The translations under genes were made by a program, and so were the position numbers. A DNA stretch of 34,997 bases from positions 1-34,997 of the forward strand of contig NZ_RXHU01000109.1 in NCBI RefSeq assembly GCF_003955665.1, given 5' to 3'. The DNA comes from Paenibacillus whitsoniae. Its GTDB lineage: Bacteria > Bacillota > Bacilli > Paenibacillales > NBRC-103111. The notes under the pieces were generated by a model. That model searched no databases. It was not told where the DNA came from and was given only the letters and a program-made list of their open reading frames with translations. Below are positions 1-7,430 of this stretch, one piece after another (position 1 is the first letter of the stretch; each line of letters opens with the position of its first letter).

Positions 1-170
1 AAGCCTATGGCGAGCCCTTGCTGCCGACGCTTATCATGATCGTGGCAATGGAAGCGGGCCGGCTGATCGGCTATGGATACCCCTTTTTTATTGGGCTGGG
101 ACTCCTGGCGCTTGTCGTTCTAAGTGTACAGATCGAGCGAAGCCCGAAGAAACGGCAAGGGCAAAATTAA
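1..170 (+). CDS. C-terminal end of a polytopic membrane protein, possibly an MFS transporter (partial)
   Basis: An open frame enters from the left edge (codons in phase from base 3) and stops with TAA at 168-170. The 55 visible residues are mostly hydrophobic, with one or two membrane segments (around IGYGYPFFIGLGLLALVVL) followed by a short basic tail, SPKKRQGQN. This resembles the last helix and cytoplasmic tail of an MFS-type transporter, but too little is present for a firm family call. The stop codon overlaps the stop of the convergent gerB gene by three bases within TTAA. Confidence 0.45.
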   Translation, partial: AYGEPLLPTLIMIVAMEAGRLIGYGYPFFIGLGLLALVVLSVQIERSPKKRQGQN

Positions 171-1270
171 CGTGTACGCCATTTCTTAGCCGCATATAAC
201 AGCAGAAGGGCAAGAGACGGCACCAACAGGCACATAATCACATCGAACCATACATAGTCTTTGCTTAAATAATAACTATACGTCGTCGTACTGGGAGTTC
301 CCGCAACGGTTGCCACCAGTAGCAGCATGCCGACCGGGATGGTTAGCATACGGCTGTCTTGTAATTTTAACAGTTGGGCTAGCCCGGTATTGAAACTGAA
401 AAATAGCAGGAGTGACTTATAAAAAACGGTTATAAACCATAAAATGGCGATAATGGCCTCAACGCGTTCCAGAAAATTACCGATCTTAATTTTTTGAGCT
501 AGGACGAAGGTTGGATAATTTTTCGTCTCCATTAAATTCGGCCCAAGCACCAGGACGCAAAGGAATACGACGATAAACAGAATCAATCCGCCTGCGGCAA
601 AGCCAGCCATAATCGGCTTGCTGAGTCCTTTGCTGCTCTTCACATGCTGAACGAGCATTAGCAGGACGACCATTTCCAGAAATCCGGCAGTAAAAGCAGG
701 TAAGACACCGTTACTGATTCCGAGTACGTCCGTATCGGCGATCGGTCGCAAATTGTTCCATTCCATTTTGGGTATCAGCAAAATGACCAGGTTAATAAAA
801 AGGATCAGAAATACAGGAAACAAGACTTCACCCACGCGAGCAAAAGCTTCGATTCCGTAGCGGTAAGCAATGATGATAACGAACAGGAATACAATGAAAA
901 TCGCTTTCATGGGAGTTTCCGGCATCAGTTGTAAAGACATGAATTGACCCAGCTCACTTAGTAACGTCACGCAGCAGAGAAAAAAGTTCGCTAAAAATGC
1001 CAGCATGAATAAGCCCCCAAGCCACCTGCCAAGCCCTTCCCTTAGCTCCAGAAACAAACTTCGATGTCGCAGTATTTTCGCGAAAAAGCTAAACAAGCCT
1101 CCCGCGGCCATGCCGAGAATGAGAGCGATTCCCATGGATATCCAGGCATCCTGCTTCGAGAATTTTACAATCGAGGTAGGCAGAATAAGGATACTATCGC
1201 CGACTACACCCAAGACGATGAGAATCATAAACTGACGCCTGGAGATTATTGCGTTATCTTGGTTGACCAT
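167..1270 (-). CDS. GerB-type spore germination permease subunit (GerAB/GerKB family)
   Basis: The 367-residue protein is predicted to be an integral inner-membrane protein with about ten hydrophobic segments starting at residue 14. Length and pattern fit the endospore germination permease family (amino acid-polyamine-organocation fold), the subunit that binds the germinant in GerA-type receptors. The ATG at 1270 is chosen because GAGGGG lies five bases upstream and the protein then opens with the typical MVNQDNAIISRRQF start; a longer upstream reading would add a non-family N-terminus. It is last in the operon gerA-gerC-D-gerB, 41 bases after the D-type gene. Family assignment is confident; the germinant cannot be read from sequence. 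Confidence 0.9.
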   Translation of the reverse strand: MVNQDNAIISRRQFMILIVLGVVGDSILILPTSIVKFSKQDAWISMGIALILGMAAGGLFSFFAKILRHRSLFLELREGLGRWLGGLFMLAFLANFFLCCVTLLSELGQFMSLQLMPETPMKAIFIVFLFVIIIAYRYGIEAFARVGEVLFPVFLILFINLVILLIPKMEWNNLRPIADTDVLGISNGVLPAFTAGFLEMVVLLMLVQHVKSSKGLSKPIMAGFAAGGLILFIVVFLCVLVLGPNLMETKNYPTFVLAQKIKIGNFLERVEAIIAILWFITVFYKSLLLFFSFNTGLAQLLKLQDSRMLTIPVGMLLLVATVAGTPSTTTYSYYLSKDYVWFDVIMCLLVPSLALLLLYAAKKWRTR

Positions 1271-1311
1271 AGACACCCCTCTATTCCATCGATCCGAACA
1301 ATCGTACCTTC

Positions 1312-1518
1312 CTATTTCCAATGCATGATCGCATCCATGAGCTCGAACGGATTCGGCAATTTGACCTTCAACGACATCGCACAATCAAGCGCCGTGGCCG
1401 TCAACAGGAGCGTCATGAAGACCACAAATTCTTTCATCTGCTTATTCCTGAGCATCCGCGGGGCTTCCAGCCAATAGGCGCCTGCAGCTAACGCAAGTAC
1501 GGATATAAAACCCGCCAA
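1312..1518 (-). CDS. Small two-helix membrane protein, D-type germinant-receptor subunit
   Basis: This 68-residue gene sits between gerC and gerB in the ger operon. A TTG start at 1518 is preceded at eight bases by the strong site AAAGGGGGG; a GTG at 1527 is too close to that site. Two hydrophobic stretches are visible, residues 2-16 and 31-50, separated by a basic turn (RMLRNKQMK). Some GerA-type operons in Bacilli carry such a small two-helix D subunit (for example GerUD), which modulates receptor function; position and architecture support the same role here. That is inference from context, since the sequence itself is poorly conserved. Confidence 0.7.
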   Translation of the reverse strand: MAGFISVLALAAGAYWLEAPRMLRNKQMKEFVVFMTLLLTATALDCAMSLKVKLPNPFELMDAIMHWK

Positions 1519-1540
1519 CTCGCACACCCCCCTTTCTAAA

Positions 1541-2722
1541 TCATTGTAGAGTAGTATTGCTGGTTGTGCCTGTATTTCGCAAAAACAACGAAATATCGTA
1601 ACGGACTTGTACTTGCGGGAACCAAGTGTCATTCCAATCCGTTTTTACCGTTTTCCAGTAATCGGGGTGTTCCTTCGCAAACATGCTGCCAAAACCTACG
1701 ATGTCGGTTCGTAGCGCTTTGACCCGTTTGACTGCCGATTCTACATTTGCTTGAATGATTTCTTTCCCTTCATCCTGGAGCTTAAGAATCGTATCCGGCA
1801 GCGTTAAATCCACATCTCTGCAAGCCCGATCCACGACATTCGCTTCCGCACGAATAGAGATCGTCACCTGGGGATTGCCGTCTACAATCGCCGTTTTCAA
1901 TTTTGATGTGGATGAAGTCACCTCAATCCCCACAAATTGTTGTTTCCCACAGGGCACAGAAATCGAGGTACTGTCCAAATGATTCGTCAGATCGGTATAG
2001 CCTTTGCTCTCTTCCTCGTTCAACCAAGCAATCAGTTTACCTTCCTTAAAAGCTGCAATGCCCGAATAACGAAATCTGCTCGGCGGTTGAAACGGATCTA
2101 TATTTTCTCTGTATTGCCCGATTTTCGATTCTCCGACAATTCGAATACCGGTGATGGCCGGTTCATAACCTGTCCCGGACATCATTTTCAACAGTTCATC
2201 AAGCGTGATGGCGATGGTTGGCGCCCAATTTTGCTGGGACGTTTTCAACGACTGCTGCATATTATACGTGGGCAATTTTTCAAGCGGCGTATACAGTTTA
2301 AGTATATTTTCTGCCGAAGTTCCTCGGGCAACGACGATATTAAAGTCCATGCGTGTTTCATTATCACGAAATGCGGAATCGATAAAATCGCGAATATCTC
2401 TGCGTGCCAGCGATTCGCCGATTACATACATTTGCAAATGCCCCATGTAGATTTTGCGCGGAGCTTCTGCAGTAAGAGATCTCGCAGCCTCGAAAATGGT
2501 TCTTCCGCGGGCTTGATAGAGTGTGCTCGGCGGTCTGTAGCTGCTGCTTCGCTTCTCCGAAATTTCACTTGGATTCACGACCTGGAACGAAACGAGATAC
2601 TCGCCGTCAACCCAATCAATGCCAATGCCGAGGGCAATCAGAAGCTGGTTCAGCTCCCTCCTACTCCAACAACCCGTAAGCAACAGCATACATAGCGTGA
2701 TCATCATAAGTTTGTATTTCAT
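1541..2722 (-). CDS. Ger(x)C family germinant-receptor lipoprotein
   Basis: 393 residues. The N-terminus is a lipoprotein signal with lipobox LLTGC (lipidated Cys18) followed by WSRRELNQ, the characteristic opening of GerAC/GerKC proteins. The remainder is the soluble three-domain C-subunit, predicted to sit on the outer face of the spore inner membrane. AAGGAGAA lies eight bases upstream of the ATG. It begins 14 bases after the gerA stop and ends 22 bases before the D-type gene, so co-transcription and translation in the order A-C-D-B is expected. The order A-C-B rather than A-B-C is common in GerK-like operons. Confidence 0.93.
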   Translation of the reverse strand: MKYKLMMITLCMLLLTGCWSRRELNQLLIALGIGIDWVDGEYLVSFQVVNPSEISEKRSSSYRPPSTLYQARGRTIFEAARSLTAEAPRKIYMGHLQMYVIGESLARRDIRDFIDSAFRDNETRMDFNIVVARGTSAENILKLYTPLEKLPTYNMQQSLKTSQQNWAPTIAITLDELLKMMSGTGYEPAITGIRIVGESKIGQYRENIDPFQPPSRFRYSGIAAFKEGKLIAWLNEEESKGYTDLTNHLDSTSISVPCGKQQFVGIEVTSSTSKLKTAIVDGNPQVTISIRAEANVVDRACRDVDLTLPDTILKLQDEGKEIIQANVESAVKRVKALRTDIVGFGSMFAKEHPDYWKTVKTDWNDTWFPQVQVRYDISLFLRNTGTTSNTTLQ

Positions 2723-2736
2723 GTTGTCAGTTCTCC

Positions 2737-4242
2737 TTATGATCGTTTACGAAGGCGGGCGCGGCCCGCAGACAATGAAGTATCTGGCCTTTTGTAGGTA
2801 AGCCATCTGGGCAGCCGAAATAACGCATCTTCAAATTCTGTTCTTTTATACGGTGAGAAAGGTGACATGTACGGTTCCCCGAACGAACGCAGCGAGCATA
2901 CATGCAGCAATAGAACCAGCAAGCCCATCACAATGCCAAATAACCCAAAGCTGGCGCCAACCCCCATAAAAGCGAAACGCAGAATTCGGATGGGGATAGA
3001 CAAACTGTAAGAAGGCAGCGTAAAGGTGGAAATTGCTGTAACCGCAACAACGATGACCATGGCGGCGGACACGATGCCAGCGTCGACAGCCGCTTGTCCG
3101 ATGACGAGGGTTCCGACGACAGAGACGGCTTGGCCGATCGCTTTAGGCATACGAAGCCCCGCTTCCCGCAAGATTTCAAATGTCACTTCCATGACGAGCG
3201 CTTCGACAAATGCAGGAAAGGGAACCCCTTCTCTCTGGGCAGCAAGCCCGATAAGCAGCGAAGTTGGCAGCATATCCCGATGAAACGTCGTAATCGCGAT
3301 ATAGGACGCCGGCAGCAGCAAGGAAATAAACACGCTGGCAAACCGCAAGATGCGTAATAGGCTGCTGTAAAATGCACGTTGATAATAGTCTTCAGGGGAC
3401 TGGAAAAAGGTAACAAGCTGCGTCGGAACGAGCAGCATATTTGGCGTGCCGTCAACCAGAATGCCAACCTTACCTTCCAATAGTTGAGCTGCCACCACAT
3501 CCGGCAAATCGGAATTGTATACAGTTGGGAACAGGGAATGAGGCGCATCTTCGATCAATTCCTCAATGTATCCGCTATCCAGCACACCGTCAATTTCAAT
3601 TGACGCCAACTTGATGCGTACATTCTCAAGGACGGAGGGCTTGGCAAGCCCGTTCACATGAACGATAGTGATATCCGTTTTCGTTGTATCTCCGATTGTG
3701 ATCGTTTCGAACCATAGATTGGGATCTTTGATCTTGCGACGAATCAGTGCCGTATTGATGCGCAGTGTTTCAGTGAAGCTCTCTCTCGGTCCGCGAATAG
3801 CAGTCTGGTTATTTGATTCCATAACATCGCGGCTCTTCCATTCACGGATACAGGCACGGTAGGCGTGATGACTTCCACGAAACAGCAAGATGGCTTCTCC
3901 GCTAAGAAGAAACCGGTATATGTCTGAAAAGTGAGTACATGCATATACGGGACCGATACCCGTAAGCAGATCTTTGGCAATCCTTTCAATCGAACTATCT
4001 TCCGTACTGCTTGGCGTCGCTGGGATATGTGCCAACGCGTGATTCAGCACATCGAATATATAGGTATTAATGATTTTCGCATCGGAAAGTCCGTCCATAT
4101 AGACGATCGCAGCTGCAGCATCCAGCGTATTGACGTCTCGAATCTCACGAATGACAACATCGTCACTTCGACCCAAGTCCATCTGAATGCGTTCAAGATT
4201 TATATCAATAATGGGGGAAATCGGCATCTTGTTGTCGTTCAT
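2737..4242 (-). CDS. GerA-type spore germination protein (GerAA/GerKA family)
   Basis: 501 residues with the usual layout: a large N-terminal cytoplasmic region (about residues 1-265) followed by a membrane domain of several helices (from about residue 290 to 455) and a short charged tail. Recognisable family stretches include VEGKVGILVDGTP-like LLEGKVGILVDGTPN, SPEDYYQR and the GxPFPAFVEALVME segment. These A subunits oligomerise with B and C to form a germinant-gated ion channel in the spore inner membrane. The ATG at 4242 has GGAAGGAGGG at a good distance; longer readings start within the leader. It is the first gene of the operon and is probably forespore (SigG) expressed, but I found no convincing SigG promoter. 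Confidence 0.93.
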   Translation of the reverse strand: MNDNKMPISPIIDINLERIQMDLGRSDDVVIREIRDVNTLDAAAAIVYMDGLSDAKIINTYIFDVLNHALAHIPATPSSTEDSSIERIAKDLLTGIGPVYACTHFSDIYRFLLSGEAILLFRGSHHAYRACIREWKSRDVMESNNQTAIRGPRESFTETLRINTALIRRKIKDPNLWFETITIGDTTKTDITIVHVNGLAKPSVLENVRIKLASIEIDGVLDSGYIEELIEDAPHSLFPTVYNSDLPDVVAAQLLEGKVGILVDGTPNMLLVPTQLVTFFQSPEDYYQRAFYSSLLRILRFASVFISLLLPASYIAITTFHRDMLPTSLLIGLAAQREGVPFPAFVEALVMEVTFEILREAGLRMPKAIGQAVSVVGTLVIGQAAVDAGIVSAAMVIVVAVTAISTFTLPSYSLSIPIRILRFAFMGVGASFGLFGIVMGLLVLLLHVCSLRSFGEPYMSPFSPYKRTEFEDALFRLPRWLTYKRPDTSLSAGRARLRKRS

Positions 4243-4340
4243 TGAACTAGGCCCTCCTTCCAATCCTTCCCTCCCCATTATGACCATTTGCCGGTAAGGA
4301 TAAACGACCATGAACTCACAGCAAATCGACTGTCGATAAC

Positions 4341-4374
4341 GAAAAACCCGACAACCATTGGAGGCTGCCGGGTT
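4341..4374 (-). terminator. Rho-independent terminator of the LysM-CAP gene
   Basis: On the minus strand AACCCGGCAGCC and GGTTGTCGGGTT form a 12-bp stem (two G-U pairs) with a six-base loop, followed by TTTTT. It lies 31 bases after the stop of the LysM-CAP gene and separates that gene from the ger operon. Confidence 0.85.
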
Positions 4375-4404
4375 CTACATGTGCTATTGCTACTTCAACA
4401 TTCA

Positions 4405-5064
4405 TTAATTGTGAATAAACTCCTGCACCCACTCGCCGTTATAATAAGCAACGCCGATTTGTGTGTAATTAGGGCTCAAAATATTTTGACGGTGCCCCGC
4501 GCTGTTCATCCAGGCCGTCATCACGGCTTCCGGCGTCTGCTGGCCTTTAGCGATATTTTCGCCGGCATACGTGTAACGAATGCCGTATTGGGTCATCATA
4601 TCAAATGGCGACCCATAGGTCGGCGAAGTATGATCGAAGTAACCGTTGTTGTACATGTCTTTCGCTTTGTCCAGCGCCAATGTACTAAGCGCGCTATTTA
4701 CCGTCAATGCGCTTAGTCCGGCCTTCGCACGCTCTTGATTGACCAAGGTCACAACCTGTGCCGCAAAGACCGATTGCGAGGAACTTGGCGCAGAAGCCGT
4801 TGGCGTAGAAGGCGTTGTACTGCCTCCGGTCGATACTCCCGGAATGTTCAGCTTCATGCCCGACCAGATCACATTCGGATTGGCTACCTGCGGATTTGCT
4901 TTAATCAGGGAAGCCAGACTCACACCATTTTTCTGCGAAATTGTCCACATGGTGTCATTCTTGGCAACCGTATACGTCCCGCTAGCTGCAAACGCAGCCG
5001 TGGAGCCCACTAACATGGATAGGCCGAGCGCGCCAGTCACCATAAGTTTTTTGTAACGCTTCAT
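4405..5064 (-). CDS. Secreted LysM and CAP (SCP-like) domain protein
   Basis: 219 residues. A signal peptide (MKRYKKLMVTGALGL..., predicted cleavage after TAAFA near residue 26) is followed by one LysM domain (about 29-75, GTYTVAKNDTMW...MKLNIP), a Ser/Thr/Pro-rich linker (78-98) and a CAP domain (about 103-217) with the family motifs HTSP, GEN and HRQNIL. Architecture resembles Bacillus YkwD and other LysM-CAP proteins. LysM should bind peptidoglycan; the biochemical role of bacterial CAP domains is not settled. The ATG at 5064 is chosen because AAGGAG lies nine bases upstream; the ATG at 5073 abuts that site. The leader holds a c-di-AMP riboswitch, and the promoter region has a cre box. Confidence 0.92.
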   Translation of the reverse strand: MKRYKKLMVTGALGLSMLVGSTAAFAASGTYTVAKNDTMWTISQKNGVSLASLIKANPQVANPNVIWSGMKLNIPGVSTGGSTTPSTPTASAPSSSQSVFAAQVVTLVNQERAKAGLSALTVNSALSTLALDKAKDMYNNGYFDHTSPTYGSPFDMMTQYGIRYTYAGENIAKGQQTPEAVMTAWMNSAGHRQNILSPNYTQIGVAYYNGEWVQEFIHN

Positions 5065-5080
5065 TGCATCCATCTCCTTT

Positions 5081-5215
5081 TTGCGGCCTGCGAGGTTAGC
5101 TGTCGGATTCGGGTCAAAGAGCAATCACCCGGCCGCTTGCGCGGCTTCACCCCGGATCATGGGTCCCCCGTGCTTCATGAAAAGCTTCGGCCTTCTAAGT
5201 TGTCTGTTTCGATCC
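5081..5215 (-). promoter_or_regulatory. c-di-AMP riboswitch (ydaO/yuaA leader)
   Basis: The minus-strand leader of the LysM-CAP gene carries the diagnostic blocks of the ydaO-yuaA class in order: CACGGGGGACCCATG, GGGGTGAA, a GCCGCGCAAGCGGC stem, GGGTGATTGCTCTTTGACCC, GAATCCGACAGCTAACCTCGCAGGC. This class binds cyclic di-AMP and usually switches expression off; it often precedes cell-wall hydrolases and osmolyte transporters. The 3-prime end of the aptamer is directly adjacent to the AAAAAGGAG ribosome site, and I see no separate terminator stem with a U-tract, so translational control or a terminator overlapping the aptamer should be considered. The 5-prime limit is approximate. Confidence 0.92.
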
Positions 5216-5230
5216 CCAGGGATCTTCCAG

Positions 5231-5239
5231 ATTGTATCA
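5231..5239 (-). promoter_or_regulatory. Extended -10 promoter for the riboswitch transcript
   Basis: On the minus strand TGATACAAT matches the TGnTATAAT extended -10 consensus with one difference. No good -35 is visible at 17 bases. It lies a few bases upstream of the first conserved riboswitch segment, the expected place for the start of the leader. Confidence 0.55.
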
Positions 5240-5283
5240 TGCCTGAACGAGAAGAACATGACACAAAATTTTCCACAGAGAAT

Positions 5284-5297
5284 TGAAAGCGCTATCA
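5284..5297. promoter_or_regulatory. cre box (CcpA site) upstream of the LysM-CAP promoter
   Basis: TGAAAGCGCTATCA fits the catabolite-responsive element consensus TGWAARCGYTWNCW at every position. It is centred about 55 bases upstream of the -10 element, a position where CcpA can activate as well as repress. CcpA itself is not in this window. Confidence 0.6.
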
Positions 5298-5339
5298 AAA
5301 TTATCGGAATTGTGTGACTTTTGGCCGGCAAGCACGTAT

Positions 5340-5368
5340 AAAAATAAGCTTGATTGCTCAAGCTTTTT
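5340..5368. terminator. Terminator, usable on both strands
   Basis: AAGCTTGA and TCAAGCTT (5346-5353 and 5358-5365) form an eight-bp perfect stem with a four-base loop. Minus-strand reading ends in ATTTTTAT, so it should terminate the transcript of the gene ending at 5373; plus-strand reading has TTTTT. Confidence 0.75.
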
Positions 5369-5372
5369 ACAC

Positions 5373-5834
5373 TTATTGCTTTAATGTGCCGACAGACAGG
5401 GCCCGGTATTCCCACAGCACGCGCTGCACATCGTGAAAGCGCCCTTCCGGACACTGGATAATTACCGCTAGCTCCGGGAGCCGCTCTTTTTTGCGAATCA
5501 CCTTATGGAAATAGGAAGACTGCACGACCCGCGTGATGGTATACCCGAGAACAAACCCGCACAGAGCGGAAAAAATACCGACATAAATCGGCCCCAAGGG
5601 CAACACAAAGCCGCAACAGATGCCGATGACCGACAAACCTGTCGCGCCAGCCATGCCGGACTCGAATGCGAGTGTCTTTTGTGAGGGGTGCCACTTCGCG
5701 TTTTTATCGAACCGTTCATCGTGATTATCCATCATGACAGTCATGATCTGGTGGCGCGGGAGCCCCGTTTTCTCGAGCACAGCCAGCGCTTCTTCCACCT
5801 CTACCGAATGTTCAAACGTGCTAATGATGAGCAT
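5373..5834 (-). CDS. Small membrane protein of unknown function
   Basis: 153 residues. An N-terminal globular segment (MLIISTFEHSVEVEEALAVL..., about 1-55) and a C-terminal one (ELAVIIQCPEGRFHDVQRVL) have the alternating pattern of small alpha/beta ferredoxin-like folds. Between them, about residues 58-105, are two Gly-rich hydrophobic helices. The arrangement recalls stress-type proteins in which a ferredoxin-like half flanks a Gly-rich membrane hairpin, but I do not recognise the family. GAAGGAG lies nine bases before the ATG at 5834. The start overlaps the end of the preceding membrane-protein gene by 14 bases, suggesting translational coupling, and a terminator follows. Confidence 0.75.
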   Translation of the reverse strand: MLIISTFEHSVEVEEALAVLEKTGLPRHQIMTVMMDNHDERFDKNAKWHPSQKTLAFESGMAGATGLSVIGICCGFVLPLGPIYVGIFSALCGFVLGYTITRVVQSSYFHKVIRKKERLPELAVIIQCPEGRFHDVQRVLWEYRALSVGTLKQ

Positions 5835-6618
5835 GCGTGGGTGTCTCCTTCTCAAACAGATCCATGGAAAAAGGGGGATACCGCTCCGTAAAATACTGCT
5901 TTTGTTCGGTGCAAAACAGTGTGTTATGGTCGTGAGCCGTCATATAGGCATCATACATGGCACCGAAAATCACCGATGGCATAAACAGCAGCCACTGCGG
6001 ATCAAGCATCGCCGTCGCTTCCTTGACATGTCCCAACATCAGGTGTATTAGAGCTTCATGCGAATGCGACAGTGTTAAATACACGAACCACCAGAATACC
6101 CCGTAAAATCCTAAAGCAAGTCGATTATTGTAAACTTGACCCAATCCTGGGAAGACCAAAGAACAGAACATGGCAGCACCAGGTCTTTTAAACCCGATTT
6201 GTTCAATGGTCAGCGGCTTAATCATAAATGGTACGATTCTCGCTCCTTCCAGCTTTGCCAAATGGTATTGCTTGTTGGCCGCGACCGCTTTAACATAACT
6301 GTCCCATATGGCAAATAAATACACGATCGCATAAGCGAGAACCCACTTCGTCTCAAGGACTTGCGCCGCCAAATACGGTCTTCCGCTGAATGAATAATAG
6401 ATCGCCTGATTGATATGTGCGAGCGTGTTTATGACAACTTCCCAGGCCGACAGTAAAAAACCGCGTACAAACTGGTGCAGTAAAAAATGACCGAAGCCCG
6501 GGAACGTGACGGACCACCAGGCAATGATGATCGGATTTTGCCAGCGAAGCATGCTGATGCCGTCGGTCGAGATGATGGCCTGCGTTCTGCGTGGGCGGTG
6601 TGTATATAACGAATCCAA
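5821..6618 (-). CDS. Polytopic membrane protein with two TM2-like repeats
   Basis: 265 residues starting at TTG; GAAGGGGGG lies ten bases upstream. Two related blocks, FPGFGHFLLHQFVRGF (about 39-54) and FPGLGQVYNNRLALGF (about 152-167), look like an internal duplication of the TM2-type motif PGxGQxYxxxxxxG, each followed by aromatic-rich membrane helices. At least five or six hydrophobic segments are present. The C-terminal tail is polar with several His residues (THAHH). No enzyme motif is visible and the role is unknown. It is translationally overlapped with the downstream small membrane-protein gene, so the two products may act together. Confidence 0.75.
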   Translation of the reverse strand: MDSLYTHRPRRTQAIISTDGISMLRWQNPIIIAWWSVTFPGFGHFLLHQFVRGFLLSAWEVVINTLAHINQAIYYSFSGRPYLAAQVLETKWVLAYAIVYLFAIWDSYVKAVAANKQYHLAKLEGARIVPFMIKPLTIEQIGFKRPGAAMFCSLVFPGLGQVYNNRLALGFYGVFWWFVYLTLSHSHEALIHLMLGHVKEATAMLDPQWLLFMPSVIFGAMYDAYMTAHDHNTLFCTEQKQYFTERYPPFSMDLFEKETPTHAHH

Positions 6619-6733
6619 GTTCGATCATCCCCCCTTCTCTTCTCTGTCTAGTCACACAAGGTCTATTTACAAATATACCCATTTTGAAGCGATCTTTAAA
6701 CGGATGGTTCGACAATTCAATCAGATTGGCCAC

Positions 6734-6979
6734 TTAAACTTGATTGGTCAGGGCAGGTTTAAAATCCTCATCATAGATCGGAGAATCAATAAAATCATTA
6801 TCATTCAGTACATTAATGACGTTAACTTGAAAGGAGGGACCTCCAATAAACTCTCCGGTACCAAAGTTATTTTTACTATGGGAATCCCAACTGGATTGCG
6901 CGTTCTCTCCAATTCCAACTGTCGCATTCCTATGTTGACTGTTGACATTGATCATATTAAAAACAATAGAAGTTGGCAT
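6734..6979 (-). CDS. GerPA/GerPF family spore germination protein
   Basis: 81 residues. The start MPTSIVFNMINVNSQ, the Asn/Gly-rich middle and the NNFGTGEFIG segment match the small GerPA/GerPF family, whose members are made in the mother cell and help germinants pass the coat. Usually these genes occur as a six-gene gerP operon; here only one stands alone. AGAGAGGA lies about eleven bases before the ATG. No second gerP gene or obvious SigK promoter is visible nearby. An outlying family member such as the many single-copy paralogues of Bacilli is likely, so no gene symbol is given. Confidence 0.65.
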   Translation of the reverse strand: MPTSIVFNMINVNSQHRNATVGIGENAQSSWDSHSKNNFGTGEFIGGPSFQVNVINVLNDNDFIDSPIYDEDFKPALTNQV

Positions 6980-7065
6980 TTACTTCAAATCCTCTCTGGA
7001 GAACTCTCCATGACTGGTATCCTTTTACCTTATTCGTAGCTTCGCCCATTTGTGCAACAAAACGA

Positions 7066-7094
7066 AAGCCCTTGCTTTTTGAAAACAAGGGCTT
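7066..7094. terminator. Strong hairpin, terminator-like, owner unclear
   Basis: AAGCCCTTG and CAAGGGCTT (7066-7074 and 7086-7094) form a nine-bp perfect stem, extendable by TTTT/AAAA in the loop. Minus-strand reading is followed by TCGTTTTGTT, a fair U-tract. No convincing gene ends just before it on either strand; it could be an attenuator ahead of the GerPA-like gene. Confidence 0.5.
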
Positions 7095-7211
7095 GGCACA
7101 CTTCGATATGATTCTGTTTTCTTGTCCTGTACATTCCCGTTTCCAATCGCATATACTCAGGGTACGAGGGTGACATCATGGCGTAACTGCAGGAAAGGTG
7201 AGGAAGACGCA

Positions 7212-7430
7212 ATGCGCAAACTGCTCGAATCCGACGCAGATCTTTTTACAGCCGCCCTATCGCAATCTACGGTATCTGTCTGGCAAACAGATGCAGTAGG
7301 TGTATATTGCGAAGTGGAGCGCGGAATAATTGAAAAATTCACCAAAAGTTCGATTCAGCTCAGCACAAAATCGGATACAATCTCCATCTATTATCGAGAT
7401 GACGGCACGCTATTCCAAGTCGAGCTGTAA
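7212..7430 (+). CDS. Small hypothetical protein
   Basis: 72 residues (MRKLLESDADLFTAAL...). AGGAAAGGTGAGGAAG lies at a suitable distance before the ATG. The composition is ordinary and soluble, with alternating polar and hydrophobic residues in the second half (DTISIYYRDDGTLFQVEL) that suggest beta strands. I do not recognise a family. Its last 21 bases overlap the end of the convergent ABC ATPase gene. The call rests on the ribosome site and plausible codon use. Confidence 0.5.
   Translation: MRKLLESDADLFTAALSQSTVSVWQTDAVGVYCEVERGIIEKFTKSSIQLSTKSDTISIYYRDDGTLFQVEL

Noticed and set aside
1937..2695. 252-residue frame antisense to gerC
   Set aside because: The sense gene has lipobox and family features; the antisense has no ribosome site.
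4243..4340. SigG promoter before gerA
   Set aside because: CATAATG only partly fits the -10 and no good -35 is found at 17-18 bases.
7030..7212. Small minus-strand frame running through the 7066-7094 hairpin
   Set aside because: Contains the hairpin within its coding part and has no ribosome site.
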